Origin: Aureicoccus marinus
GTDB taxonomy: Bacteria; Bacteroidota; Bacteroidia; Flavobacteriales; Flavobacteriaceae
Direction: 5' to 3'
DNA length: 64,000 nucleotides
Assembly (NCBI RefSeq): GCF_002954325.1
Contig: NZ_MQVX01000001.1
Span: forward strand, 1,739,205 to 1,803,204
Both the position numbers and the translations under genes were made by a program. Shown here in pieces: positions 52,071 to 61,935 of this stretch. Under the pieces are notes generated by a model that made no database searches, was not told where the DNA came from, and saw only the letters and a list, made by a program, of their open reading frames with translations. Numbering within the stretch: position 1 is the first letter of the stretch; each line of letters opens with the position of its first letter.

Positions 52071-53015
52071 CTATCCGCGAATTCTGATGGTGTTTCCTCC
52101 TCCTCTGCGGTTTCCTCCTCGGAAGCGCTCAGACATCTCTTCCATCTTATCAGCCATGATTTTGTTGTACTCCTCTTGGCTGACCACCTTGCCCTTCTTA
52201 GGTGCCGCAATGGGCTTCTTCTCTTCGGGGTTCAAGGTAATCTTCGTACAGAGAAGTGCGGTACGACCATCGCTTACTTCCAGGATGAGGCCGGGAAGTC
52301 CCCAATAAGGACCCGGGCCTTGACTTACCGGGATCTCCGGAGTAAACCAAGCGGTAATAACATCTTCTGTAGGCTCCTTTTCGATTCGACTGAGCAAAGA
52401 ATTGTTCTCTGTACTGTCTTTTTGAATGCTGTCCTTTGCCGTTTCTCCTTCTTGTCCACGACGTCCTCTCTGCCCTCGGCGAGCCATTCGACGGAAGCGC
52501 TGCATCATAGTGGTATCGCGCTTACGGATGGCCGTAGCCTTGTAGCAGGTGTAGTTCCCAATCTTCTTGGTTTCAGTCCCCATTTTCCACTCCCATTGAT
52601 TCAGACTGTCCGAGACCAAAAAGATCTTGCCGAATAATTCGGTCTGATTCTTAAAAGCCTTTTCCTGTACATTCTTGTAGTAGATGCCATAACTACCGGC
52701 AAAAGCCATTCTGAATCCACCACCAGCTGCAGCACCCGGAGTTTCTAATTTGGCCTGCTCTTGGTAGACACTTCCTGTGCGATCAAAATCCAAATCGAAG
52801 GTTTTCTCTGAAAATTCCTTCATGCGTTTCATGATCATTTCTTTTTGAGCAGCCGGAATATTCCGACCGTCCAGATCCATTTCGATTTTGGTCTTACTCA
52901 TGTAAACAGCCTTCCCTTGGAAGTCCTGAGCATTCACCGAAAAATAAGTAAGAAAAACCAAGGTGAAAACGGTCACTAATCCCTTGGCACGAAAAAGGTG
53001 TAAAATTGATGTCAT
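52071..53015 (-). CDS. GLPGLI family protein
   Basis: 314 residues. A signal peptide (VFTLVFLTYFSVNAQ) is followed by a beta-rich domain and the diagnostic GLPGLI motif at residues 239-244 (YWGLPGLILEV). An Arg/Gly-rich segment (~172-192, RMARRGQRGRR) and an Arg/Gly-rich tail are unusual in an exported protein. Function unknown; family members accompany TonB-like barrel genes, as here. Confidence 0.92.
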   Translation of the reverse strand: MTSILHLFRAKGLVTVFTLVFLTYFSVNAQDFQGKAVYMSKTKIEMDLDGRNIPAAQKEMIMKRMKEFSEKTFDLDFDRTGSVYQEQAKLETPGAAAGGGFRMAFAGSYGIYYKNVQEKAFKNQTELFGKIFLVSDSLNQWEWKMGTETKKIGNYTCYKATAIRKRDTTMMQRFRRMARRGQRGRRGQEGETAKDSIQKDSTENNSLLSRIEKEPTEDVITAWFTPEIPVSQGPGPYWGLPGLILEVSDGRTALLCTKITLNPEEKKPIAAPKKGKVVSQEEYNKIMADKMEEMSERFRGGNRRGGGNTIRIRG

Positions 53016-53172
53016 ATGATGTTTATTACTGGAATGTGACTAATGTATTTGCTTTTGGTTTAAGGGGGACTTAAAAAAATGGTAAAATCCTGCTTTTCCG
53101 TCCTAAAGAGAACTCGTATCTTGGACCCTCTTATGGTCACCCCATCGGTGATCGCACCCTAAATTAGAACTT

Positions 53173-53793
53173 ATGCACATTGCCGTAGCTGGAAACATCG
53201 GAGCTGGAAAGACCACCCTAACTACTTTGCTCGCCAAGCACTTCAAGTGGGAAGCGCATTTCGAAGACGTAGTGGACAACCCGTATTTGGATGATTTTTA
53301 CACCCAAATGGAAAGGTGGAGTTTCAACCTTCAAATCTACTTTTTGGGTTCCCGTTACGAACAAGTACTCAAAATCCGCGAGAGTGGCAAGAACGTCATC
53401 CAGGACCGAACCATTTACGAGGATGCGCACATCTTTGCTCCCAACCTCCATGCCATGGGGTTGATGACCAACCGGGATTTTGAGAATTACAAGAATCTTT
53501 TTGAGCTGATGGAGAGTCTGGTACAGCCACCGGATTTATTGATCTACCTACGCAGTTCTATTCCCAATTTGGTGAAGCAGATCCACAACCGTGGGCGGGA
53601 TTACGAAAACACCATCTCCATCGATTACCTCAGCCGCCTTAACGAGCGCTACGAGGCCTGGATCGATACCTATACCCAAGGCAAGCTCCTGGTCTTTGAT
53701 GTAGACAACCTGGACTTTGTCAATAACCCGGAAGACTTGGGCTCTGTGATTACCCGAATTGATGCCGAGGTACACGGTCTTTTCGAAGTCTAA
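53173..53793 (+). CDS. deoxynucleoside kinase
   Basis: 206 residues. The P-loop is GNIGAGKT at 7-14, and the DRTIYEDAHIFA segment holds the DRS/ERS-like motif. A C-terminal lid Arg region (RGRDYENTISIDYLSRLNERYE) is also present. It phosphorylates deoxynucleosides from salvage to monophosphates; specificity (dA/dG/dC) is not clear from the sequence. Cytosolic, single gene, divergent from the GLPGLI gene. Confidence 0.93.
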   Translation: MHIAVAGNIGAGKTTLTTLLAKHFKWEAHFEDVVDNPYLDDFYTQMERWSFNLQIYFLGSRYEQVLKIRESGKNVIQDRTIYEDAHIFAPNLHAMGLMTNRDFENYKNLFELMESLVQPPDLLIYLRSSIPNLVKQIHNRGRDYENTISIDYLSRLNERYEAWIDTYTQGKLLVFDVDNLDFVNNPEDLGSVITRIDAEVHGLFEV

Positions 53794-53811
53794 TCCCTCA
53801 AAAAAAGACAC

Positions 53812-53842
53812 AAAAAAACCGCGCCAATGGCGCGGTTTTTTT
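53812..53842. terminator. bidirectional terminator
   Basis: CCGCGCC / GGCGCGG stem, loop AAT, seven A before and seven T after. It separates the convergent deoxynucleoside kinase and pyrophosphatase genes. Confidence 0.9.
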
Positions 53843-53856
53843 CGTTCGGATTGGGC

Positions 53857-56256
53857 TTAGATGCCTTTTCCATTTTTGTAGTCTTCTACGTGTTGCTCCA
53901 CCTCTTCACGGGTGTCGCCTTTAAAGGTTACCTTTTCTTCTACAGGCTCTCCTCCTTGACTGTAGCTGGTCTCAACAACCGCCTGGAACTTGCCGTCAAC
54001 CGTGTTAGACATTTCTACACTGATTTGCTTTTGGATCTCGCGAACCTCTTTCATTCCTTCCGTAGTGATCGCAATTTCAGTTCCGTCAGGACGGGTGATA
54101 GAAACAGCAGAATCATCATCCAAAGAAACCAAACTTGGAGCGATAACAAGCGCAACAACAGACATCAATTTCAAAAGGATGTTCAAAGAAGGTCCTGAAG
54201 TATCCTTGAATGGATCTCCTACGGTATCTCCAACTACAGCTGCCTTGTGAGCGTCAGAACCTTTGCGGCCTTCACTCTCGATCGTCTTCTTCGCGTTATC
54301 CCAAGCTCCACCAGCATTTGATTGGAAGATCGCCATCAATACACCAGCAGTGGTTACTCCGGCCAAAAGACCTCCGAGCATTTCCGCTCCACCGATGAAT
54401 CCTACGAGTACAGGAACAACAATAGCCAAAAGACCTGGCAATACCATTTCTTTGATCGAAGCCTTGGTTGAAATCTCAACACATTTATCGTATTCAGCAA
54501 CACCATCAGCCGCATCAAAAATCTTGCGATCCTCTGGAGTGGCTTTGGTGATATCAGAATCGTATTTTCTCATGATTTCCAAGGCATCTTTAAGTGCAGG
54601 AATATCACGGAACTGACGACGTACTTCCTCGATCATCGCCATGGCCGCACGACCTACCGCGTTCATCGAAAGGGCAGAGAATACAAATGGCAACATACCT
54701 CCGACAAGAAGTCCAGCCATAATGTCTGGCTGAGAAACGTCGATACTTTGGATTTTGGCCGTCTTCATAAAGGCCGCAAACAAAGCCAATGCAGTCAGCG
54801 CAGCAGAAGCAATGGCGAAACCTTTACCAATCGCTGCAGTGGTGTTCCCTACTGCATCCAATTTATCAGTACGCTCGCGAACCTCGCTTGGCAATTCAGC
54901 CATCTCCGCGATACCACCAGCGTTATCAGAAATAGGTCCATAAGCATCAACAGCCAACTGGATACCGGTGTTCGCTAGCATACCTACCGCAGCAATAGCG
55001 ATACCGTAGAGTCCAGCGAAGTAGTGAGAAACCAAAATCGCAGCAGCGATCAAGATGATCGGGATAGCCGTAGACATCATCCCTACTCCAAGTCCTGCAA
55101 TAATGTTGGTTGCAGCACCTGTATTGGATTGCTTAACAATATCGTTTACAGGTTTTGTTCCTGTTCCTGTGTAGTATTCTGTAACCTTACCAACCAAAAG
55201 ACCGGCTACAAGACCAGCGATAGTCGCCCAGAAAACACCCATAGCGGTGTACTCTGTTCCAGCTTCCGTCCAGCTTTCTGGAAGCATATTGGTAATCAAG
55301 AAGAAAGAAGCGATCAACATCAATAATGCAGACCCAAATTCTCCAACATTCAAAGCGGTTTGTGGGTTTCCTCCGTCCTTTACACGAACAAAGAATGTAC
55401 CGATGATAGACATCACGATTCCAACAGCAGCAAGAGCCATAGGCAAGTAAACGGCCCCAAGTCCGTCAAAGCTTCCTTGGAACTCAGGAAGAACAGCAAA
55501 GCTGGCTCCCAAAACCATGGTACCGATGATGGATCCAACATAAGATTCAAAAAGGTCAGCTCCCATACCGGCAACGTCCCCAACGTTGTCCCCAACGTTG
55601 TCTGCAATGGTCGCAGGGTTTAGCGGGTGATCCTCAGGAATACCGGCTTCTACTTTACCAACAAGGTCAGCTCCAACGTCAGCAGCTTTGGTGTAGATAC
55701 CACCACCCACCCGGGCGAAAAGTGCAATAGAAGAAGCTCCAAGAGAGAATCCGGAAAGTACGTTTAGTACTTCACCAATACCCCAGCCCATTGTGCCGTA
55801 AATAGCGAAAAGACCACTAAGACCTAATACCCCAAGACCAACAACACCGAGACCCATAACGGCTCCCCCGGCGAAGGCTACTTCAAGGGCTTTCCCTAGG
55901 GAAGTTCGAGCTGCTTGCGTGGTACGGACATTGGCTTTGGTTGCGACCTTCATTCCGATGAATCCAGCCAATGCAGAACAAATGGCTCCAACGATAAACG
56001 AGACGGCTACAACACCATTGGATCCTTCTTCATTTTCTCCTTTGAAGAAAAGTAAAATGGCCACGGCGGCAACAAAAATGGCAAGAATCTTGTATTCTGC
56101 CTTGAGAAAAGACATGGCTCCATCAGCGATGTTCTTGGCAATACCTGCCATTTTTGCATCACCTTCTGATTGTTTGGATACCCATGAATTCTTAATAAAC
56201 ACATAGATGAGGCCTAATAAACCGAAGGCCCACAAATAAGGTACGAGTGCTTCCAT
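53857..56256 (-). CDS. hppA: membrane-bound ion-pumping inorganic pyrophosphatase, K+-dependent type
   Basis: 799 residues with ~16 membrane spans. Catalytic acidic motifs DNVGDNVGD and (later) [16 protein letters not shown] are present. The segment [10 protein letters not shown] has Ala at the position that is Lys in K+-independent enzymes, so a K+-dependent pump is predicted. It hydrolyses pyrophosphate while moving Na+ or H+ out of the cytosol; Na+ or mixed pumping is the commoner case for K+-dependent bacterial forms. A long acidic C-terminal tail (~90 residues, [19 protein letters not shown]...) is rather unusual. A TAnnTTTG box lies 45 bases upstream. Confidence 0.95.
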   Translation of the reverse strand: MEALVPYLWAFGLLGLIYVFIKNSWVSKQSEGDAKMAGIAKNIADGAMSFLKAEYKILAIFVAAVAILLFFKGENEEGSNGVVAVSFIVGAICSALAGFIGMKVATKANVRTTQAARTSLGKALEVAFAGGAVMGLGVVGLGVLGLSGLFAIYGTMGWGIGEVLNVLSGFSLGASSIALFARVGGGIYTKAADVGADLVGKVEAGIPEDHPLNPATIADNVGDNVGDVAGMGADLFESYVGSIIGTMVLGASFAVLPEFQGSFDGLGAVYLPMALAAVGIVMSIIGTFFVRVKDGGNPQTALNVGEFGSALLMLIASFFLITNMLPESWTEAGTEYTAMGVFWATIAGLVAGLLVGKVTEYYTGTGTKPVNDIVKQSNTGAATNIIAGLGVGMMSTAIPIILIAAAILVSHYFAGLYGIAIAAVGMLANTGIQLAVDAYGPISDNAGGIAEMAELPSEVRERTDKLDAVGNTTAAIGKGFAIASAALTALALFAAFMKTAKIQSIDVSQPDIMAGLLVGGMLPFVFSALSMNAVGRAAMAMIEEVRRQFRDIPALKDALEIMRKYDSDITKATPEDRKIFDAADGVAEYDKCVEISTKASIKEMVLPGLLAIVVPVLVGFIGGAEMLGGLLAGVTTAGVLMAIFQSNAGGAWDNAKKTIESEGRKGSDAHKAAVVGDTVGDPFKDTSGPSLNILLKLMSVVALVIAPSLVSLDDDSAVSITRPDGTEIAITTEGMKEVREIQKQISVEMSNTVDGKFQAVVETSYSQGGEPVEEKVTFKGDTREEVEQHVEDYKNGKGI

Positions 56257-56300
56257 AAGGATTTAGTCTAGTAAAAAAATTAGGTTTTTTTTAATGCCTG

Positions 56301-56308
56301 CAAAAGTA
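56301..56308 (-). promoter_or_regulatory. Bacteroidetes -7 box for hppA
   Basis: TACTTTTG on the minus strand, an exact TAnnTTTG match, 45 bases upstream of the hppA start. No -33 TTG at the correct distance. Confidence 0.45.
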
Positions 56309-56335
56309 GTAAAATATGCACACAACCTTGATTTT

Positions 56336-58846
56336 TTAGAAACTAAATCCAAAGCTTCCGGTCACCCCAAATCGACGGGCATCTGGATTGTCGAGGTAAT
56401 TCCCTCTAAAATTGAAATCCAAGCGGAATATTTTGAAGATGTTCCCCACACCGAAAGAATACTCCCAATACGGTCGGTCAGAGGGCGCTTGCAAGGGAAT
56501 ATTGGTCGGAGCACTCAAGGCGATATTGCCTTGAGAGAGTTCACCCCAGGCCGCCCGGAAGCCGACGATCTCCCGTAGATTAAGTTTCCTCAAAAAAGGA
56601 AGCCGTGAAAAAAGCCGTCCATTGAAGTTGTGTTCCAAATGCAGGGTCGCATAGGTGTCGGTGACAAATTCGTAGAAATCCAGATTGGGAAAGGTCTTGT
56701 ACAGAGAGAAAACGGTTTGGTTCCCTGGGATGACACTGAGCAGTCCCAAAGGCACTTCCCCATAAGTTTTACCTAATTCCAGGGTAGAAGTCAATCGGCC
56801 GAAACCGCCGATCTGCCAAGGCTGGGTAATAGACAACTGTACCCGTTCGTAATTAAAGTCACTACCCAAAAATCCAGAAACTCCTTTGGAGTAGTTCACC
56901 AGAAAGGTGGGGAAAGGATCATCTATTGTAATGGGTTCCACCCCATAGCCAATAGTCCTTCTTCCCGGGGTATAGATTAAGGTGGTGTTCAGATCCATTT
57001 GTTGTAAGGAAGAAGAAACCCCTCCCGGCGCTTCCGGATCGACATAGTCCAAACTGAATTCGTCTGGCAAGGCCGAACTCAAACTCCGGAATGTACTTCC
57101 AACTCGGACCCTAAAGTTCTTTACCGGTTGCCACTCGAGGTTGAAGGTACTTAAGTTGATGTTGGTCAATCGGTTGTTGTTCCCTACGGTGACAATGGCG
57201 GATGAAGCAATACTGCGACCCAGTACGTCCTGGGTGCTGGTCAGACTCAAGCCCAATTGCTCAATATCTCGCCGGTTCCCCGCCGATAAGATGAGCCGTT
57301 GTTTTCGGTCCAAGAGCACCTTGGCCGAGAAGCCATGTTTGAATTTATCGTCCTTAAAACCGTAAGCGGTATATCCCTCTAGGCGCCAGGTGTCGTTTTG
57401 CCCAAAATAGGTTCGTCCCCCCACCCGCAAGCGTATACCTTCCGCCTGGTTGTTACCGAAAGTACTGTAGACATCCCCGATATCCAGGTTCCATTTATCA
57501 ACCTCTATATAACCCGATCCCAAAATACTGACTAGGTTGTAATAGGTTTTGAACTTGGGCACCGTGTTGAGCGTATCCAATAGGGTAAATATGCCCACTT
57601 CGTCCTTATTGAGCTGCTCCAGTCGGGCATTGGCCCAAAAGGTGCTGTCCCGGTTAAACAGTCGGGGATCATAAGGATCGCTTTGTTTCTTGTAGAACTC
57701 GTCAGGCTTCTTCTGGTTGAATTGATAATTATCGTAAACCGTAGTCCGTTTTCCGTAAATCCCACGAGCATCCTCTTTTTTAGAGAAACTGAAATCACTT
57801 AACATATAATCCCGCTTGAGCAGAAAAACGGAGTCGTTCAGAACCTCAAATTCCTGAGCGATATAGATTTCTTTGACCCAGTTGATATTGGCGCTTTTGG
57901 TTACTGCCAAATTGATTTTCTTGATCGCATAGGTCGAATCGTTCACCCAAAAATCCCCTTTGAAGGTGAGTTCATTTTTCCGGCGTGGGTAATAGACAAT
58001 ATTGTAACACCATTTGTTGTCGATAAAGGCGCTGTCGTTCAGCACGTAGTTATACACATCCACTCCGGTGCGCGAGAGCGGGCTGGTAAAACTCTTATCA
58101 AAAAACTTGAGGTAGTTGTCGTAGATATTGTAATCCGAATAGAGATCTTCCACAAAGGCCGTTATCGCCTGGTTGCCTTCGAATCCGGAATTCTTATTTC
58201 CGCGGACATCAACCCGTTCTTTACCTAGAGGGTTGTTACCGTAAACTCTTTCGGAAACCTCATTCAAAAAGAAAGGCAGGTAGGTCTTCCCCGTTATTCG
58301 GGAGGTATCGAGGTCATCAAAAATAAATTCCATTCCCCTGAACATTCGGCTGTTGGCCATGCTGCTGTCGATGGAATTTAAATCGAACTGGATCTTCTCG
58401 TATTTGTCGTATTGGTAGTAGGGGTATTTGCGCAACCCGTTGACCTTCTTGTTCTTCCAAATTTTCCGGAGTAAATCAATGGCCGGATTGTTCTTTTTGG
58501 ATTGCTTCCCGGTGTAGACAATCACCTCCTTCAGGGCCTGGGTCGATTCCTCCAAGCGAATTTCCATTTCGTAGGTAACCGCCTTCACCAATTCAATTTC
58601 TTGGAGGGAATAGCCTAGAAAAGAAACACTCAAACGGAAGTAACGCTCCTCACTCTCGAGGTAAAAACGCCCATTTTCATCGGTGATGGTTCCTTCGGTT
58701 GTATTGGTAAATAGCACATTTGCGAAGGCGATCGGTTCACCTTGAGTGTCCAACACCTTACCGCTGACCTTGGTTTGCGTCCACGCAGAAAAAAAGGAAC
58801 AGCATAGCAGCCCCAACAAAAATACTCTCTTCAATGACCCTCTCAT
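56336..58846 (-). CDS. DUF5686 / carboxypeptidase-regulatory-like outer-membrane protein
   Basis: 836 residues from the ATG at 58846 (MRGSLKRVFLLGLLCCSFFSAWTQ, a fair signal peptide); an in-frame start at 58936 adds 30 residues. The first domain (~25-105) is a CarboxypepD_reg-like beta-sandwich. The next ~700 residues are of DUF5686 type, a large soluble beta part then an outer-membrane barrel ending GSFGFSF. It may be a surface receptor or scaffold; function unknown. It is on the same strand as hppA and separated from pdhB by a terminator. Confidence 0.85.
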   Translation of the reverse strand: MRGSLKRVFLLGLLCCSFFSAWTQTKVSGKVLDTQGEPIAFANVLFTNTTEGTITDENGRFYLESEERYFRLSVSFLGYSLQEIELVKAVTYEMEIRLEESTQALKEVIVYTGKQSKKNNPAIDLLRKIWKNKKVNGLRKYPYYQYDKYEKIQFDLNSIDSSMANSRMFRGMEFIFDDLDTSRITGKTYLPFFLNEVSERVYGNNPLGKERVDVRGNKNSGFEGNQAITAFVEDLYSDYNIYDNYLKFFDKSFTSPLSRTGVDVYNYVLNDSAFIDNKWCYNIVYYPRRKNELTFKGDFWVNDSTYAIKKINLAVTKSANINWVKEIYIAQEFEVLNDSVFLLKRDYMLSDFSFSKKEDARGIYGKRTTVYDNYQFNQKKPDEFYKKQSDPYDPRLFNRDSTFWANARLEQLNKDEVGIFTLLDTLNTVPKFKTYYNLVSILGSGYIEVDKWNLDIGDVYSTFGNNQAEGIRLRVGGRTYFGQNDTWRLEGYTAYGFKDDKFKHGFSAKVLLDRKQRLILSAGNRRDIEQLGLSLTSTQDVLGRSIASSAIVTVGNNNRLTNINLSTFNLEWQPVKNFRVRVGSTFRSLSSALPDEFSLDYVDPEAPGGVSSSLQQMDLNTTLIYTPGRRTIGYGVEPITIDDPFPTFLVNYSKGVSGFLGSDFNYERVQLSITQPWQIGGFGRLTSTLELGKTYGEVPLGLLSVIPGNQTVFSLYKTFPNLDFYEFVTDTYATLHLEHNFNGRLFSRLPFLRKLNLREIVGFRAAWGELSQGNIALSAPTNIPLQAPSDRPYWEYSFGVGNIFKIFRLDFNFRGNYLDNPDARRFGVTGSFGFSF

Positions 58847-58900
58847 AGGTGTTGCATTATTCAACGCATAGGCCTTTCGCAAAAACCGTACCCTTCTTTT

Positions 58901-58933
58901 AAAAAAAAGCCCTGCTCTGTAGTAGAGCAGGGC
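58901..58933 (-). terminator. intrinsic terminator of pdhB
   Basis: Stem GCCCTGCTCT / AGAGCAGGGC with loop GTAGT, followed on the minus strand by eight T. It lies 24 bases after the pdhB stop. Confidence 0.88.
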
Positions 58934-58956
58934 CAATATACCTTACTTATAAGGCA

Positions 58957-59937
58957 CTAATCTTTGTACAACACTTTTTTAACGGCCTTGATTACATCCT
59001 GTGCATTCGGCAACCATTCAGCCAAAAGAACAGGGGAATAAGGCGCGGGAGTATCTGCTGTATTGATTTTTACAATCGGAGCATCCAGATAATCAAAGGC
59101 TTGGTTCTGCACTTGGTAGGTGATCTCAGTCGCCACGTTACCAAAAGGCCAGGCTTCTTCAAGAATGACCAAGCGGTTCGTTTTCTTGACCGAATCCAAA
59201 ATGGTTTTGTGATCCATTGGACGTACGGTTCTCAAATCGATAACCTCACAGCTAATGCCTTCTTTAGCCAATTCATCAGCTGCTTTGTAAGCCTCTTTGA
59301 TAATTTTCCCGAAAGAAACGATGGTCACGTCATCTCCAGCACGTTTGATATCGGCAATGCCGATGGGAAGCAGGTACTCTCCATCGGGCACCTCTCCTTT
59401 ATCACCATACATCTGCTCAGACTCCATAAAAATAACCGGATCGTCATCGCGAATAGCCGCCTTGAGTAAACCTTTTGCGTCATAAGGATTGGAAGGAACA
59501 ATCACTTTTAAACCAGGGCAGTTGGCGTACCAGCTTTCAAAAGCCTGAGAGTGCGTTGCCGCAAGCTGACCTGCTGAAGCGGTTGGCCCTCGAAAAACCA
59601 TTGGAATGTTGAATTGTCCACCGGACATCTGGCGCATTTTTGCAGCGTTGTTGATGATCTGGTCAATCCCTACCAAAGAAAAGTTGAAGGTCATGAACTC
59701 GATGATCGGACGGTTCCCCAACATGGCAGACCCTACTCCGATACCGGCAAAACCGAGCTCCGAAATAGGCGTATCCAACACACGGTCTGGCCCAAATTCA
59801 TCCAGCATTCCTTTAGAAGCTTTGTAGGCTCCATTGTATTCTGCCACTTCCTCTCCCATGAGGTAAATGGTCTCATCTCTTCGCATTTCTTCAGACATAG
59901 CCTCTGCGATGGCCTCCCTAAACTGAATTGTTCTCAT
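58957..59937 (-). CDS. pdhB: pyruvate dehydrogenase E1 component, beta subunit
   Basis: 326 residues, full-length for the transketolase-like beta subunit (MRTIQFREAIAEAMSEEMRRDETIYLMGEE is the usual start; the Glu in that region binds the thiamine ring). LDTPISELGFAGIGVGSAM and VPSNPYDAKGLLKAAIRDDDPV are conserved. With the alpha subunit, not in this window, it decarboxylates pyruvate and passes acetyl to E2. The gene is alone on its strand and divergent from etfB. Confidence 0.95.
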   Translation of the reverse strand: MRTIQFREAIAEAMSEEMRRDETIYLMGEEVAEYNGAYKASKGMLDEFGPDRVLDTPISELGFAGIGVGSAMLGNRPIIEFMTFNFSLVGIDQIINNAAKMRQMSGGQFNIPMVFRGPTASAGQLAATHSQAFESWYANCPGLKVIVPSNPYDAKGLLKAAIRDDDPVIFMESEQMYGDKGEVPDGEYLLPIGIADIKRAGDDVTIVSFGKIIKEAYKAADELAKEGISCEVIDLRTVRPMDHKTILDSVKKTNRLVILEEAWPFGNVATEITYQVQNQAFDYLDAPIVKINTADTPAPYSPVLLAEWLPNAQDVIKAVKKVLYKD

Positions 59938-60045
59938 TAATCTCTGATCAAATTTTGAATGCTTCTGCTAAAAACAAGCGCTAAAATACAACAATATGCA
60001 GCAAACCGAAGGAGCACAATTATCATTTTTTTGTGAAAAAAATAC

Positions 60046-60086
60046 TATGCATGCATAATAAATTCAGAAGAATAGCTTTATCTTTG
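60046..60086 (+). promoter_or_regulatory. promoter of etfBA with upstream palindrome
   Basis: TATCTTTG (60079-60086) is an exact TAnnTTTG box, 28 bases before etfB. A 12-bp perfect palindrome, TATGCATGCATA (60046-60057), lies where the -33 element would be, and no TTG is seen; it could be a regulator site. Confidence 0.45.
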
Positions 60087-60113
60087 TGGAGCTTTAATCA
60101 ATCCTTTTACCCT

Positions 60114-60860
60114 ATGAAAATTCTTGTGTGCATTAGCAATGTGCCGGATACAACTTCCAAGATAAATTTTACGGACGGTGATACTCAGTTCGATAAGAAC
60201 GGTGTGCAATACGTGATTAACCCAAATGATGAGTTCGGATTGACCCGAGCCATGTGGTTTAAAGAAAAGCAAGGAGCCACTGTACACGTGGTTAGCGTGG
60301 GCGAAGCAGATGCTGAACCAACGCTTCGCAAGGCCTTGGCTATTGGTGCTGATGAAGCGATTCGCGTGAATGCACATCCTTCTGACGGATTCTTTGTCGC
60401 TCGCCAATTGGCCGAAGTTGTGCAAAAAGGAGAGTACAGTCTTGTCATCGCCGGAAGAGAATCGATTGATTACAACGGAGGAATGGTTCCTGGGATGCTG
60501 GCACATCTACTAGGAATGAACTTCGTGAACACCTGTATCAGTCTTGAAATTGACGGAAATAATGCCACTGCGGAACGCGAAATCGACGGAGGAAAAGAAA
60601 CCCTTTCCACTTCACTACCTCTTGTTATTGGAGGACAAAAAGGATTGGTTGAAGAAAGTGATCTTCGCATCCCCAATATGCGCGGAATCATGATGGCACG
60701 CAAAAAAGCCCTCCACCTGGTTGAACCGGTAGAAGCCCCGCAGCGAACACAAGATCAAAAATTCGAAAAACCAGCTCCTAAAGGCGCTGTAAAATTGGTT
60801 GATGCCAACAACTTGGATCAATTGATCGATCTACTACACAACGAAGCAAAAGTAATTTAA
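60114..60860 (+). CDS. etfB: electron transfer flavoprotein, beta subunit
   Basis: 248 residues from the ATG at 60114 (MKILVCISNVPDTTSKI, the family start); an upstream in-frame start at 60033 would contain the promoter box. AMP-binding region VAGRESIDYNGGMVPGMLA. It is paired with etfA, 12 bases downstream. The heterodimer takes electrons from acyl-CoA and other dehydrogenases to the quinone pool. Confidence 0.95.
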   Translation: MKILVCISNVPDTTSKINFTDGDTQFDKNGVQYVINPNDEFGLTRAMWFKEKQGATVHVVSVGEADAEPTLRKALAIGADEAIRVNAHPSDGFFVARQLAEVVQKGEYSLVIAGRESIDYNGGMVPGMLAHLLGMNFVNTCISLEIDGNNATAEREIDGGKETLSTSLPLVIGGQKGLVEESDLRIPNMRGIMMARKKALHLVEPVEAPQRTQDQKFEKPAPKGAVKLVDANNLDQLIDLLHNEAKVI

Positions 60861-60872
60861 GCCCGAGCAGAT

Positions 60873-61841
60873 ATGTCCATTCTAGTATACGCAGAAACTG
60901 AAAACGGAAAATTGAAAAAGAATGCGCTGGAGCTGGCATCCTATGCAGGAGCTCTGGCCAACACCCTGGGAGCCCAAGTAGTCGCAATGACCATTGGCGC
61001 CGAAAACGCCAGTGAACTGGGTAAATACGGGGTAAATAAAGTATTAAACGTCACTCAATCCGAATTGAGCTCCTTTAACGCACAGGCCTATGCCTCTGCC
61101 TTAACCCAGGCTCTTCAAAGCGAAGGCGCTACTGTTGCCCTCATCGGATCCAGTGCAGATTCCAAGTATATGGCTCCCCTGTTCGCCGCCCAGGCCAACG
61201 CGAGCTATGTACCGAATGTCGTGGAGCAGCCCTTGAGCACGTCCCCTTTTCAAGTGAAAAGAACAGCCTTTTCCAACAAAGGATTTGCCATCACAGAAAT
61301 GTCTGCTGATGTCAAAGTGATCGGAGTGGCTTCCAATTCTTTTGGCCTTCAGGAAAAAGAGACGGCTTGTGAAGTGACTGATTTTAATGTTAACCTTGGA
61401 GACGGAGACTTCAAAACCAAGTCTGTAGAGGTAGATAAAGTCGTCGGGAAAGCGACCATCGCTGACGCTGATATCGTTGTCTCTGCCGGACGTGGTCTTA
61501 AAGGACCTGAGAATTGGGGCATGATTGAAGAAATGGCCGATATTCTTGGTGCCGCTACTGCTTGTTCCAAGCCTGTTTCTGACCTGGGTTGGAGACCGCA
61601 CGGAGAGCACGTAGGACAAACCGGTAAACCGGTTGCGACGAATTTGTACTTTGCGATTGGAATTTCAGGTGCCATTCAGCACCTGGCGGGAGTGAGCGCT
61701 TCCAAGGTTAAAGTGGTCATCAACACCGACCCGGAAGCTCCCTTCTTTAAGGCAGCAGATTATGGAGTGGTTGGAGACGCCTTCGAAGTTGTTCCTCAGT
61801 TGATCGAAAAATTGAAAGAATTTAAAGCGCAAAACGCTTAA
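60873..61841 (+). CDS. etfA: electron transfer flavoprotein, alpha subunit
   Basis: 322 residues. FAD-binding C-terminal domain: SAGRGLKGPENWGMIEEMADILGAA and RPHGEHVGQTGKPVATNLYFAIGISGAIQHLAG, both typical. It binds FAD and completes the flavoprotein with EtfB, in one operon. Confidence 0.95.
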   Translation: MSILVYAETENGKLKKNALELASYAGALANTLGAQVVAMTIGAENASELGKYGVNKVLNVTQSELSSFNAQAYASALTQALQSEGATVALIGSSADSKYMAPLFAAQANASYVPNVVEQPLSTSPFQVKRTAFSNKGFAITEMSADVKVIGVASNSFGLQEKETACEVTDFNVNLGDGDFKTKSVEVDKVVGKATIADADIVVSAGRGLKGPENWGMIEEMADILGAATACSKPVSDLGWRPHGEHVGQTGKPVATNLYFAIGISGAIQHLAGVSASKVKVVINTDPEAPFFKAADYGVVGDAFEVVPQLIEKLKEFKAQNA

Positions 61842-61935
61842 TTTTTGTTAATTTGTCTTCCTTAAAAGCAGGAGAAATCAGGCACTAAAGACTGTGATCT
61901 CCGGCCTTCAAGGCCCTCACTTAGGAAGCGATCAT

